Below are positions 40,793-49,546 of a stretch of DNA of 64,000 nucleotides, piece by piece. This stretch comes from CABMGU01 sp964508495 (GTDB taxonomy: Archaea > Nanobdellota > Nanobdellia > Woesearchaeales > ARS49), in contig CAZDUA010000003.1 in assembly GCA_964508495.1 (NCBI GenBank), positions 1 to 64,000 on the forward strand. Direction: 5' to 3'. A model generated the notes under the pieces. That model saw nothing but the letters and a program-made list of their open reading frames with translations, did not search any database and was not told the DNA's origin. The stretch's first letter is position 1; every line of letters starts with the position of its first letter. The position numbers and the translations under genes were made by a program.

Positions 40793-41945
40793 GTTGTGCT
40801 TTCATTTCTTTTGCTGCGCGGGCGTAGCCGCCGTCTGCTCCGTCGACAAAATGCACTTGTTTTCCGTAGCGTTCAAATACTAGGCAGGTCATGAGCGCTC
40901 TGTCTGAGACATGTATGCCGTATGCGAGTTCTCCTTTTTTGTGCGATTTTTGAAGTTCTGAAACAAGTTTTTTTCTTTGTTCGGCTGTTCCGGCCATTAC
41001 GAGGCGAAGGGCGTCATCGAATTTTTTGTAATCTGTGGTCTCAATAAGTATTTTCTTGTAGAGTTTGAAGTTTAGGTCGTTTGTTGTGATATTGCTCTTC
41101 ATTAATAGGGAAGAGAGAAAACAAACAATTTGCAGGTAAATTCTATATAACGTTTTTCCAAGTTTGCTTTTTTGCCACGCTTTGACTTTTACTTCGGAAT
41201 CCAGTTGTTTTCCTTTAATTGTTAAGTGAAGCTGGTTTTCTGCAACTGGATGGAAGTCTTCTTCAGTGCCATAAATTTTCCGTATGTGTTCGATGGCAGT
41301 GCGGTATACAATGCTGTCTGTTTTAGGGCTTCCGGTTGTTGCTTTTATTATTAGGCTGACTGTTTCTCCATGTTGGCTGTAAATGTCCTGCCATCGGCAT
41401 TCAAGGCCGTCATAGCTTGCCTTAGATGGTACGTCCATCACGAGTTCGTAATGAGCGGTTGGGTCTTTTACGAGTTTTTCTGCGTAAGACAACCCAGTTC
41501 CGGTAAACATTGCTTGATGATAGTTGGGTGAAGCGCGGAATTTGGCTATTTTTACATCAAATCCTTTTTGTGTGATTGTTTCAATTGGCACTATGCCTGC
41601 GCGCAGTTCAAGTTTGAACATTTCTTGTGCGAGTTGTTTGGTTGCCAGAAGTGCGGATTTTGTTGCTGTGAGAACTTCTTCTGGCACGATCATAGTGGCG
41701 CCGTCTCCGCCAAATACAAAGGGGATGTCAATTTTCTGGACGGCATTTAGTACGGCGATGATTGAGGATGCTCCGATTGTGTTGACGTCTTTGTATCTTC
41801 CTTCCTCGATGGCGTTAGTCGAGCCTTTTATGTCTGTGATGATTATGTGCCAGCCATTGGGTACTTGTGTGTATTTTTCAATATTTGTAATGTCCGAAAA
41901 TCTGGTAATTGCGGGCAGTTTTGCGTAGAAGTCTGTATTCGGCAT
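40749..41945 (-). CDS. DUF3095 protein, class III nucleotide-cyclase-like
   Basis: The protein has 398 aa. VTDI-like ITDIKGSTNAIEEGRYKDVN and FVFGGDGATMIVP hold the two metal-binding aspartates of the class III cyclase/GGDEF fold, and the surrounding sequence (IGASSIIAVLNAVQ, LELRAGIVP, NYHQAMFTGTGL) matches DUF3095. Family members are predicted to make a cyclic nucleotide, but the product is not established. ATG 41945, with a TATA-like element around 41969-41976 shared with tRNA-Gly. Confidence 0.88.
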   Translation of the reverse strand: MPNTDFYAKLPAITRFSDITNIEKYTQVPNGWHIIITDIKGSTNAIEEGRYKDVNTIGASSIIAVLNAVQKIDIPFVFGGDGATMIVPEEVLTATKSALLATKQLAQEMFKLELRAGIVPIETITQKGFDVKIAKFRASPNYHQAMFTGTGLSYAEKLVKDPTAHYELVMDVPSKASYDGLECRWQDIYSQHGETVSLIIKATTGSPKTDSIVYRTAIEHIRKIYGTEEDFHPVAENQLHLTIKGKQLDSEVKVKAWQKSKLGKTLYRIYLQIVCFLSSLLMKSNITTNDLNFKLYKKILIETTDYKKFDDALRLVMAGTAEQRKKLVSELQKSHKKGELAYGIHVSDRALMTCLVFERYGKQVHFVDGADGGYARAAKEMKAQLKASIPSSNSQENA

Positions 41946-41968
41946 AGACCTAAAAACTCATCATAACC

Positions 41969-41976
41969 TTTTTATA
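41969..41976. promoter_or_regulatory. Probable shared TATA box for DUF3095 gene and tRNA-Gly
   Basis: TTTTTATA lies about 27.5 bp from the leftward ATG (41945) and about 30 bp from the tRNA 5' end (42003), fitting both transcripts if the tRNA has a short leader. It is less symmetric than the boxes at 12805 and 37680. Confidence 0.5.
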
Positions 41977-42002
41977 CCTTCCGAAGTAGCCGTTCGTATA
42001 AC

Positions 42003-42073
42003 GCGCCGATAGTATAACGGTAGTACATCAGCCTTCCAAGCTGATTGTCGGGGTTCGAATCCCCGTCGGCGCA
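42003..42073 (+). tRNA. tRNA-Gly(UCC)
   Basis: Cloverleaf with a GCGCCGA/TCGGCGC acceptor stem, anticodon stem CAGCC/GGCTG type around loop CTTCCAA (anticodon UCC, reading GGA) and T arm GGGGTTCGAATCCCC. The discriminator is A. No intron. The following deacetylase gene has its own promoter. Confidence 0.95.
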
Positions 42074-42128
42074 TGGCTCTTATTTTTCTTAGGCAACCTT
42101 TAAAAACACGCAATATAGTTTTATTTGT

Positions 42129-42773
42129 ATGAAAGAAACAATACTCGCGATTGCAGCGCATAATGATGATCATTTGATTGGTGCGGGTGGAGCTTTGACT
42201 AAGTACGCCAAGGAAGGCATGCGTGTCAGGACTATCATCTGTTCGTTTGGCGAGCGTAGCCATCCTCATTTGAAGAAAGAAGTTATTGTGGAAAGACGTG
42301 TGAAGGAAAGCATTAAGGCTGACAAGATCATGGGTGGCAGTGGTGTTGCTTATCTTGGTGTTAGAGAGGGTAAGTTTGATGAGGATTTCAAGGAGCGGGA
42401 TATTGAGAAAAAGCTTGCTTGGATTATCAAAAAAGAAAAGCCTGCTAAGATTTTTGTTCATGGCTTGGATGATTTTCATCCTGATCATAGGGCGGTTTAC
42501 AGGCTTGTTAAGCGTTTGATGGATAATGGCGCCATTACTTGCCCGGTCTACTCGTTCGAGGTCTGGTCTTTTTTGAAGTTTAGAAACCGCAACCTGCCCA
42601 GACTGGTTGTTAACATCAGTGATACTTTTAACACGAAAATAAAGGCTTTTTTAGTTCATGAGAGCCAGACTTTGGCCATTTGGTCTTTGTTGTGGAAGTT
42701 GATTGTTAAGGATTGGTTGTCTGGTGTTTTGCATGGTTATAAGTATGCTGAGGTGTTTTACAAACTAAAATGA
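42129..42773 (+). CDS. LmbE/PIG-L-like N-acetylglucosaminyl deacetylase
   Basis: The protein has 214 aa. AHNDDHLIGAGG is the zinc-binding AHxDD motif and HPDHRAV supplies the third ligand. The family removes acetyl groups from GlcNAc-containing conjugates, such as GPI precursors or thiol cofactors. It overlaps the glycosyltransferase gene by ATGA, so the pair likely builds one glycoconjugate. CTTTAAAAA about 26 bp before ATG 42129. Confidence 0.92.
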   Translation: MKETILAIAAHNDDHLIGAGGALTKYAKEGMRVRTIICSFGERSHPHLKKEVIVERRVKESIKADKIMGGSGVAYLGVREGKFDEDFKERDIEKKLAWIIKKEKPAKIFVHGLDDFHPDHRAVYRLVKRLMDNGAITCPVYSFEVWSFLKFRNRNLPRLVVNISDTFNTKIKAFLVHESQTLAIWSLLWKLIVKDWLSGVLHGYKYAEVFYKLK

Positions 42774-43882
42774 AATTAGTTGTAACAACTGATTGTTTTC
42801 TTCCGCGCTGGGATGGTATTGCGAGATTTCTCTCTCTTTTACTGCCGGATCTTGCTAAGGATATGCAGATTACTGTTTTTGCTCCTAAGTTTGCTGGTAA
42901 GATTCCTTTAATTAAAGGCGTTAGGGTTGTTCGTTTTCCTTTGTTGAACATTCAGTTTGGCGACATTTTTTTCTCAAAGCCTGATAAGGCAGTTATGGAA
43001 AAAGCGATAAGGGAGGCTGATGTTGTCTTTAACCAAACCATTGGTCCTATCGGACAAGCAGGCATTAAAATAGCCAACAAGCTCAACAAGCCAGTTATTA
43101 GTTATATTCATAGTATTGAGTGGGAGCTTGCAAGAAAGGCTATGAAGCGTTTTAAGGGTTTTGTGGCTTGGTCTGTTAAGATTCTTGCTCGTCGTTTGTA
43201 TAACAAGTGTTCTTTGTTGATTGTTCCTTCTAGCGAGGTTGCTGATTTGCTCTCGGGTATTAAGGTTAAAACAAAGAAAGAGCTTGTTCATTTGGGTGTT
43301 GATACTTCTCGTTTTGCTCCGCCTAAATCTAAATCTGATGCAAAACATATAGCAAAAATTCCTATTGGCATGCGCGTCATCGGCTTTTGTGGCAGGATTG
43401 CTCGTGAGAAGGACATTCCTACTTTGTATAAGGCTTTTCAGAAGATTCATGCTAAGTATCGTAACACTTTGTTGTTAATTGTTGGTGAAGGTTTAGAACA
43501 GGAAGTTCCTTCTTCTAGGAGTGTTATCAGGGTGGGCAGGCAGGATAATGTTGTTCGTTTCTTGCAGGCCATGGACGTTTTTGTTCTTCCTAGTTTGACA
43601 GAAACTTCATCTTTGGCCACTATGGAAGCAATGTCAACCGGCCTTCCGGTTGTCGTAACGCCGGTAGGTAATATTCGTGAGTATATTGTGGACGGTAAAA
43701 ATGGTTTGTTCTTTGCTCGTCAGGATGTTAATGAGTTGTCTGATAAGATTGTTTATTTGTTGAAGCATCCTAAGAAGCGTAAAGAGCTTGGAAGAAATGC
43801 GCGGCAAACCATTATGAAGCATTATTCTTGGCAGGTTTGTGCTGATAAGATTAGAAAAATTTTGTCTACATTTTCAGGCTGA
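42770..43882 (+). CDS. GT4-family glycosyltransferase
   Basis: The protein has 370 aa. Two Rossmann-like halves: an N-terminal acceptor domain (DCFLPRWDGIARFLSLL) and a C-terminal donor domain with GFCGRIAREKDIPTL and the GT4 motif ETSSLATMEAMSTGLPVV (written in short blocks). It would transfer a nucleotide-activated sugar to the substrate of the coupled deacetylase. Its 3' end overlaps SMC by 17 bp. Confidence 0.92.
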   Translation: MKLVVTTDCFLPRWDGIARFLSLLLPDLAKDMQITVFAPKFAGKIPLIKGVRVVRFPLLNIQFGDIFFSKPDKAVMEKAIREADVVFNQTIGPIGQAGIKIANKLNKPVISYIHSIEWELARKAMKRFKGFVAWSVKILARRLYNKCSLLIVPSSEVADLLSGIKVKTKKELVHLGVDTSRFAPPKSKSDAKHIAKIPIGMRVIGFCGRIAREKDIPTLYKAFQKIHAKYRNTLLLIVGEGLEQEVPSSRSVIRVGRQDNVVRFLQAMDVFVLPSLTETSSLATMEAMSTGLPVVVTPVGNIREYIVDGKNGLFFARQDVNELSDKIVYLLKHPKKRKELGRNARQTIMKHYSWQVCADKIRKILSTFSG

Positions 43883-46800
43883 CTACGTTGCTCAGTCCTG
43901 CTTCTTGGTTCATGCTTACTCCGTACAAAATATCTCCTTCGGAAATTATGGCGTCGTTGTGTGAAATGACTATGTATTGTGCTTTTCCGCAGTAGCTTCT
44001 TATCAGTTTAGCCAGCTTTTCGCTGTTGTGCTTATCTAGCGCAGCGTCTACTTCATCCAATACGTAGAATGTTGCGGGCTCGTGTTCTTGTACTGCGAAA
44101 AGGAATGCCAGTCCCGTCATTGTTTTTTCTCCGCCTGACAAGCTTCTGATATCGATGAACTTGTTTCCGCTGATTCTGACGTTAAACCTTAGTCCGCCTG
44201 CGAATGGGTCTTCTTTGTTCTCTAATTCCAAATAAGCTTCGCCCTTTGTGGTCAACTGTCCGAATATTCTTCTGAATTGTCCGTCTACTACTGTTAGTGT
44301 TCTTGTAAATAGGCCTTTTTTGCTTGCTTCTATCTCGTTCATCATTGTTACAACGTCATCTTTTTCTCTCAATAGCACGTTCTTTTTGCCTAATAGAATT
44401 CCGTATTCTTTCTCAACTGTATCGTAAATTTCTAGTGCTCGTAAGTTGACATTTCCAATATTGGTCATCATTTTCTCAAAGTCATTAATCTCTTTCCTCA
44501 GTTGTTCTTCTGGTTTTCCCATGTCAAGCTCAACGCCAGAGTATTGTTCAAACTCAGCGGTTAGTCCTGCTGTTTCTGCTTTGATTCTCGCTTCTTCGAT
44601 TGAGAGCGTATTCATTGAGAGTTCTTCTTTTCTTGCGTTTTCTTCTATGCCTAGAATCTTTGTTTCTTTCTGGCTGGTTTCGTCTCTTAATTTGTTGCTT
44701 TTCTCAAACAGGCCTTTGAATTGGCTTTGGAATTGTTGTTGTTCTTTTTCTTTCTTGCCAAGCCCGGTTTCCTGATCCTGCACTATCTTTTCTATGTCGC
44801 TTATTTCTTTGCCGAATGCTTCTTCTTCTTTTTCCATGTCTTTGAGTAGTTTGCTCGTGTTTTCTTGGTCTCTGCCGTAAACGTCGCTCAATTGTATGGT
44901 GTTGTTTTTTTGTTCTGTCTCTAGTCTTACTCTTTCTTGTCCCAATTGTTTTCTTTTCTCTTCAAACGCATTCAATTCTGCGAGAACTATTGGATTGCGT
45001 AGTTCTGTTATCTTGTTTCTTATTGTTTGCTTCTCTATTTTCAAATCCGTGAGTGATTTTGTCTCTACTGCGATATTTTCTTCTAAACTTTCCAAATCTT
45101 TGCTGATTTGTTTGATTGTTTTGGTGAGTTCTTCTTTGTAGTTTTTTGTTGATTCTAAGTCGCCCGTATCTAGGTGTAAACTTTTCTCTTGTTTGATTAT
45201 GTCTCCTTCTAAGTTCGCCTTAAGCTCTCGTAATGTTGTTATTTTTTCATCATTTTCTTTTCTTCCGTTCTCGAGTGAGCTTAAACTGCCTTCTAGTTCT
45301 GCTATTTTGTTTCTCATGTCTTCTAGTTTGCCTGTGAGTTCTTTTTCTTTGAAGCTTCCGGTTTTCTTGTGCCTAAATCCGCCTGTCATTGCTCCGGAAG
45401 TCTCACATAAGTCTCCATCTAAAGTCACCATTCTCGCGCTTCCTATGCCTATTTTTCGCGCAGTCTCTATTTTGTCGATGACAAGCGTGTTTCCGAATAC
45501 GTGTGAGAATACGTTTTTGAATTTCAGATCAAATTCTAATAAATCTATTGCGAATCCGTACACTCCTTCCATTTTTGCTAGTTTTTTGATTTCGTCTTTT
45601 GCTGGCGCTGGTTTTATTTTGTTTAGTGGAAGGAACGTTGCTGTTCCTAGTCTTTCTTGTTTCAAATACTTAATTGCGCTTGCTGCTGTTTTATCGTCTT
45701 CTACTACTATGCTGTGTATTCTCTGTGCTGCTGCTATCTCGAGAGCAAGAGAATATTTGCTGTCTGAGCTTCCAAGCTCGCTTACTGTGCCGTAAATTTC
45801 TCCTAATTTCTGTCTGTTCTCTAGGACTTTCTTCACGGCAATATTCTGCGCTATGCTTTCTTGTACTGATGCTTGTTTGATGCTTAGTTTGTTCTCATCT
45901 TCTCGTGAAGCGTGTAACTCTGCTCTTCCTTTTGCGAGTGTGTTCGCATCTTTGCTGTCTTGGTTGAGAAGGTCGTTTAATTCCAATGCTAGTTTCTTGA
46001 ATTGTTCTTTTCTTTTCTTCAATAAGTCCAATTCTTCGGTGTGAGCGTCAGTTAGTTCTTTGACTTTCGCTATTTTTTCGTCCATTGTTGTTATGTGGTA
46101 TTCTGCTTTGTCTTTTTCTCGGACGAGTGCTTGTTTTTTCTCTGTTAGTATTTGTGTTTCTTTTTGTTTTTCTTCTGCTTTTTTATCCAATTGCTCGAAC
46201 TGTTTGTCTATGTCTGCTTCGTCTGATAAATCGTGTTTTTGTTTGAATGTTTTTATTTTGGAATCAATTTCAGAAACAGTTTTAGTGATTGCTTCTAGTT
46301 GTGCGTGTGTGCTTGCTTTTTGTTCTGTTATTTCTTTTATCTTGCTGTCAATTTCTTCTAGGTTTTTTTGCAGTTGTTCTTTTCTTTGTGCGATTCTTTC
46401 TAGTTCTGTTTTGCACGTGCTTGCTCTTTGTTTGTGTGTTGCAACTTGAATTCGTAAGTGTTCGACTTCTTTTTGAATCTTGATTTGCTCAATTTCTCCT
46501 TTTCTTTCTATTTCTGCTGCTATGTCTTGTATTGTTTGTTTGTGCTTGGCTATTTCTTCGCGTAGTAATTTTGTTTGTTCTTGATGCTTGGAAAACTTTT
46601 CTTTGTGACCAGAACTTTTTGTCTCGAGTTTCTTTAACTCTTCGTCTTTTCTGTTCAATTGTCTTTTTAGGTTGCTTGCTTTGTTCTGCTTTATTTTATC
46701 GTTCAATTCTTTGTATTTGAGTGCTTGGTCTCTGTCTTTTTTGAGGTCTTTGAGATACGTTTCTCTTTCTTTGAGTATTATCTCCGCTTCATTCAGTTTC

Positions 46801-47417
46801 TCCCCAACTTTCTGCAGTTCATTTAGCGCTTGGTGTTTTTTCTCTTCGTATACGCCTATTCCTGCTATTTCTTCTATCATTTGTCTGAGCTCGATTGGGC
46901 TCATCATGACTAGTCTTGTGATGTCTCCTTGTAGGATTATGTTGTAGCCGTCTGGGTTGATTTTGGCGTTTCCCATTAGCTCTAGTATTTCTTGTCTCGT
47001 CTTGGTTTTTCCGTTTATCTTGTACTTTCCTGCCCCGTCTGCGCGTACTATTCTGGTGACTTTTACTTCGTCTTCTTCTATTGGGAATATTTTTGCCTTA
47101 TTATCGAATACTATGCTTACTTCTGCTTCTTTTGACGGTTGTTTTGTTTTTCCGCCGTTGTAAATCAGGTTAGCACTCTTATCAGCCCTTAATTGTTTTG
47201 AAGAGCTTTTTCCTAGGACAAAGCATAACGCATCTAAAATGTTTGATTTTCCGCTTCCGTTTGGTCCTAGGACGACGTTAAAGTCGTCTCCGAAGAGCAA
47301 TTCTGTGTATTTGCCGAAGCTTTTGAAACCGTTTAGGATTAGTTTTGTTATCTTGGTGGCTTTCGCTACCTGCGGGTTTTCTATCTGCTGGGTAGTTGCT
47401 GCATCACTCCCTTCCAT
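43866..47417 (-). CDS. smc: Chromosome segregation protein SMC
   Basis: The protein has 1183 aa, full length. Walker A GPNGSGKSNIL is near residue 50, then a long coiled coil, a hinge domain about 510-690, a second coiled coil and the C-terminal head with LSGGEKTMTGLAF and Walker B FYVLDEVDAALD. It compacts and resolves chromosomes. ScpA/ScpB partners are not in the window. GGTATATAAAG about 26 bp upstream of ATG 47417. Confidence 0.97.
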   Translation of the reverse strand: MEGSDAATTQQIENPQVAKATKITKLILNGFKSFGKYTELLFGDDFNVVLGPNGSGKSNILDALCFVLGKSSSKQLRADKSANLIYNGGKTKQPSKEAEVSIVFDNKAKIFPIEEDEVKVTRIVRADGAGKYKINGKTKTRQEILELMGNAKINPDGYNIILQGDITRLVMMSPIELRQMIEEIAGIGVYEEKKHQALNELQKVGEKLNEAEIILKERETYLKDLKKDRDQALKYKELNDKIKQNKASNLKRQLNRKDEELKKLETKSSGHKEKFSKHQEQTKLLREEIAKHKQTIQDIAAEIERKGEIEQIKIQKEVEHLRIQVATHKQRASTCKTELERIAQRKEQLQKNLEEIDSKIKEITEQKASTHAQLEAITKTVSEIDSKIKTFKQKHDLSDEADIDKQFEQLDKKAEEKQKETQILTEKKQALVREKDKAEYHITTMDEKIAKVKELTDAHTEELDLLKKRKEQFKKLALELNDLLNQDSKDANTLAKGRAELHASREDENKLSIKQASVQESIAQNIAVKKVLENRQKLGEIYGTVSELGSSDSKYSLALEIAAAQRIHSIVVEDDKTAASAIKYLKQERLGTATFLPLNKIKPAPAKDEIKKLAKMEGVYGFAIDLLEFDLKFKNVFSHVFGNTLVIDKIETARKIGIGSARMVTLDGDLCETSGAMTGGFRHKKTGSFKEKELTGKLEDMRNKIAELEGSLSSLENGRKENDEKITTLRELKANLEGDIIKQEKSLHLDTGDLESTKNYKEELTKTIKQISKDLESLEENIAVETKSLTDLKIEKQTIRNKITELRNPIVLAELNAFEEKRKQLGQERVRLETEQKNNTIQLSDVYGRDQENTSKLLKDMEKEEEAFGKEISDIEKIVQDQETGLGKKEKEQQQFQSQFKGLFEKSNKLRDETSQKETKILGIEENARKEELSMNTLSIEEARIKAETAGLTAEFEQYSGVELDMGKPEEQLRKEINDFEKMMTNIGNVNLRALEIYDTVEKEYGILLGKKNVLLREKDDVVTMMNEIEASKKGLFTRTLTVVDGQFRRIFGQLTTKGEAYLELENKEDPFAGGLRFNVRISGNKFIDIRSLSGGEKTMTGLAFLFAVQEHEPATFYVLDEVDAALDKHNSEKLAKLIRSYCGKAQYIVISHNDAIISEGDILYGVSMNQEAGLSNVVSLKM

Positions 47418-47496
47418 ATACTTTTTTGTATACTAAGGGTATATAAAGATTTGGTGGTCAGAAAGGTATTTAAATGCCCATATTCGACGCTGGCTT

Positions 47497-47916
47497 ATGA
47501 ACAAGTATGTTGTGGGCGGGCTTGCCAGTCTGGCTTTGTTATACGGCTGTGGTAAGGACCCTGCTGCGAATAAGGCGCCTCCGAAGCCAAGTAAACTTGA
47601 AGAGCGCACTCAGGCAATTATCGCGCATGATGGTGTGCGTATTGATTTGCTTGCTTCTGATATTTCTGGTCTTCAGAGTGGTATGAAACTTTCAATTGAA
47701 GATTATAAGCGCGAGCAGTGGCGCTCATATACGCCTGTGGAATGTCAGATTCCTTCAATCAATTATCAGGTTTCTCTGCCGATTGAGAATGGTATGAGTT
47801 CTGCCAAGCTTACGTTAAGCAAGCCTGAATCGCTTCTTGGTAAGGACTTGTACATTGTTGGTGTGAGAAATGGAAAGAAGGTTGTTTTGTATAAAATGCA
47901 GATGGGAGCGCCATAA
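47497..47916 (+). CDS. Putative lipoprotein, cotranscribed with parvulin
   Basis: The protein has 139 aa. LASLALLYGCGKD is a signal sequence with lipobox-like LYGC. The rest is a small mostly beta domain (IDLLASDISGLQSGMKL, AKLTLSKPESLLGK). Its stop overlaps the parvulin start by 1 bp (TAATG). It is perhaps an envelope protein assisted by that isomerase, but the parvulin has no visible export signal, so the link is uncertain. TATTTAAA about 27 bp upstream. Confidence 0.7.
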   Translation: MNKYVVGGLASLALLYGCGKDPAANKAPPKPSKLEERTQAIIAHDGVRIDLLASDISGLQSGMKLSIEDYKREQWRSYTPVECQIPSINYQVSLPIENGMSSAKLTLSKPESLLGKDLYIVGVRNGKKVVLYKMQMGAP

Positions 47917-48197
47917 TGGCGAGTAAAGTCCACGCTTTGCACATTTTGGTTAAGACCGAGCAGGAAGCTTTCGGTCTTTTGTACGACATTAACCACGGTA
48001 AAGACTTCGGTGAAGTCGCAAAAGCCAAGTCTTTGTGTCCTTCTGGTAAGAGTGGTGGCGACCTTGGCTGGTTTGGCCGTAATCAAATGGTTAAGGAATT
48101 TGAGACTGCTGCTTTCTCTATGGAGCCAGGAGAAATCTCAAAGCCGGTTAAGACTCAGTTTGGCTGGCACATAATTAAGGTTATAGAAGCTAAGTAA
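47916..48197 (+). CDS. Single-domain parvulin-type peptidyl-prolyl isomerase
   Basis: The protein has 93 aa and is a complete rotamase core: VHALHILVKTE, SGKSGGDLGWFGRNQMVKEFE (split), AAFSMEPGEIS and TQFGWHIIKV. It catalyses cis/trans isomerisation of Xaa-Pro bonds. No signal peptide or chaperone arms are present, so it is probably cytosolic. Only some archaeal lineages have parvulins. The next gene, RNase HII, is convergent and abuts its stop. Confidence 0.93.
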   Translation: MASKVHALHILVKTEQEAFGLLYDINHGKDFGEVAKAKSLCPSGKSGGDLGWFGRNQMVKEFETAAFSMEPGEISKPVKTQFGWHIIKVIEAK

Positions 48198-48851
48198 TCA
48201 ATATTCCCCGAGTTTTTTCTGTTTCTTCATTCCGGCTAATATCTGGTATGGTGTCCAGCTGTGTCTGAAAATCTCGGGGTGTTTGTTCCAGTTTTTTTTC
48301 AGGAATGCTGCTGTTTTCGGGTCTGCCATGTAGCCTGAGCCGAAGTCTTCTCCGACGTGTTTCTTTAATTTCTCTATTTCCGCGTCGCGTGCTACTTTGG
48401 CCAGAATTGAGGCGGCGCCTACAATCAAATATTTTGAGTCTGCTTTGTGTTCTGTCTTAAACTCTATCGTCTTTGCCATTAATCGTTCAGCAATATATTC
48501 GTGGTACGCTTTTGTGTTGGTGCTTGGACAATCTATGAGTGCTCTTTCTGGATTGAGCATGTTTATCAGTTCAACGCTTTTGTCCGCTTCCAGCCAATTC
48601 AAGTTTGCTCCTGTTTCTGAGAGAACGTTTTTGTCTATTTCTGCTGGTGGGACGAGTATTAGCTGGTATTTGACGTGTTTTGGCAGTTCTTTTGCTATTC
48701 TTTCTCGTTGAAGTGGCGTTAATAGCTTGGAATCTTTGACGCCTAGTTCTTTCAGGGAGGGTTCTTTATTTTCGTCTATCATCGCTCCGCAGAGTACTAG
48801 TGGTCCGATGACGCATCCTCTTCCTGCTTCGTCTATTCCGCAAACTTTCAT
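48198..48851 (-). CDS. rnhB: Ribonuclease HII
   Basis: The protein has 217 aa from ATG 48851. GIDEAGRGCVIGPLVLC contains the first catalytic Asp/Glu, ALIDCPSTN a further Asp, and the C-terminal SGYMADPKT...HSWTPYQ the substrate-handling block. It removes ribonucleotides and RNA primers from DNA. TTTAAA about 27 bp upstream. The Tyr-containing GYxSDP-like motif is present as GYMADP. Confidence 0.95.
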   Translation of the reverse strand: MKVCGIDEAGRGCVIGPLVLCGAMIDENKEPSLKELGVKDSKLLTPLQRERIAKELPKHVKYQLILVPPAEIDKNVLSETGANLNWLEADKSVELINMLNPERALIDCPSTNTKAYHEYIAERLMAKTIEFKTEHKADSKYLIVGAASILAKVARDAEIEKLKKHVGEDFGSGYMADPKTAAFLKKNWNKHPEIFRHSWTPYQILAGMKKQKKLGEY

Positions 48852-48931
48852 ATCTTGTTGTTTACTTATCTTCTCTTTAAATTCTTTGCCACAGAAATGT
48901 TTATATAATTGCACATTTCCTTTTTTGTTTG

Positions 48932-49288
48932 ATGTCAAGAACTAATCCTACTGCAACTCCTGAGATTATTCAGTTTGTTGGTGTGAGCGAGCTTTCTGCT
49001 GAAGAACAGGTTACTATACAGACTATTACTACAGAGCAGTTTGAGAAGATTAAGCGTGACTTGCAGAACATTACTAATATGACTGTTCACGTTAAATTCT
49101 ATCAGAAGGGTGGCGAGAAGAAGAAGTATTCGATGCACGTTAAAGTTGCAGCTCCTACTCACGTTTTTGATAGTTCTAATGCGGATGATTGGGAATTGCC
49201 TCGCGCTTTGCACAAGGCGTTTGAAGACATTCGCCATCAGATCCAGCACAGACTGCACACGGATCGCACCCGTCCAGATCGTCTTTAA
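48932..49288 (+). CDS. Small archaeal protein, possibly ribosome-hibernation/HPF-like
   Basis: The protein has 118 aa. The region MTVHVKFYQKGGEKKKY with following MHVKVAAP and ALHKAFEDIRHQIQHRL resembles the beta-strand/helix pattern of S30AE/HPF-type ribosome-binding proteins, but the match is by eye only. TTTATATAA centred about 27.5 bp before ATG 48932. It is followed by initiator tRNA-Met on the opposite strand. Confidence 0.55.
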   Translation: MSRTNPTATPEIIQFVGVSELSAEEQVTIQTITTEQFEKIKRDLQNITNMTVHVKFYQKGGEKKKYSMHVKVAAPTHVFDSSNADDWELPRALHKAFEDIRHQIQHRLHTDRTRPDRL

Positions 49289-49304
49289 TTCTTTAGAAAT
49301 TTTA

Positions 49305-49379
49305 TAGCGGGAGGAGGATTTGAACCTCCGAGCTATGGGTTATGAGCCCATCGGGAACTCCAGACTTCCCTACCCCGCT
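49305..49379 (-). tRNA. Initiator tRNA-Met(CAU)
   Basis: The minus strand gives AGCGGGG/TCCCGCT acceptor stem with an A1-U72 pair, anticodon arm GGGCTCATAACCC with three G-C pairs, and T arm GGAGGTTCAAATCCTCC. A1-U72 and the GGG/CCC stem identify the archaeal initiator. Its promoter, TTTATAAA-like, lies around 49405-49414 and is separate from that of the divergent tRNA-Ser. Confidence 0.92.
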
Positions 49380-49461
49380 GTGATATATTCGCTCCTTGTG
49401 GTGTTTTATAAATCTTTGCTCAGAAACCTTTAAATATAGTCGACAGGGACGTTTTATCCAT

Positions 49462-49545
49462 GCCGGCGTGGCACAACCTGGTACTGCGTAGGATTGCTAA
49501 TCCTATTTCCGCAAGGATATCCCGGTTCAAATCCGGGCGCCGGCG
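49462..49545 (+). tRNA. tRNA-Ser(GCU)
   Basis: Class II tRNA with acceptor stem GCCGGCG/CGCCGGC, anticodon arm TAGGATTGCTAATCCTA (loop TTGCTAA, anticodon GCU), a long variable arm TTTCCGCAAGGATA and T arm CCCGGTTCAAATCCGGG. Discriminator G. A protein gene starts 1 nt after its end, so the two are probably in one transcript. CTTTAAATA lies about 30 bp upstream. Confidence 0.93.
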
Positions 49546-49546
49546 T

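Noticed and set aside
45193..45795. 200-codon ORF antisense to SMC
   Set aside because: Shadow of the coiled-coil coding sequence; Ser/Phe/Leu-rich.
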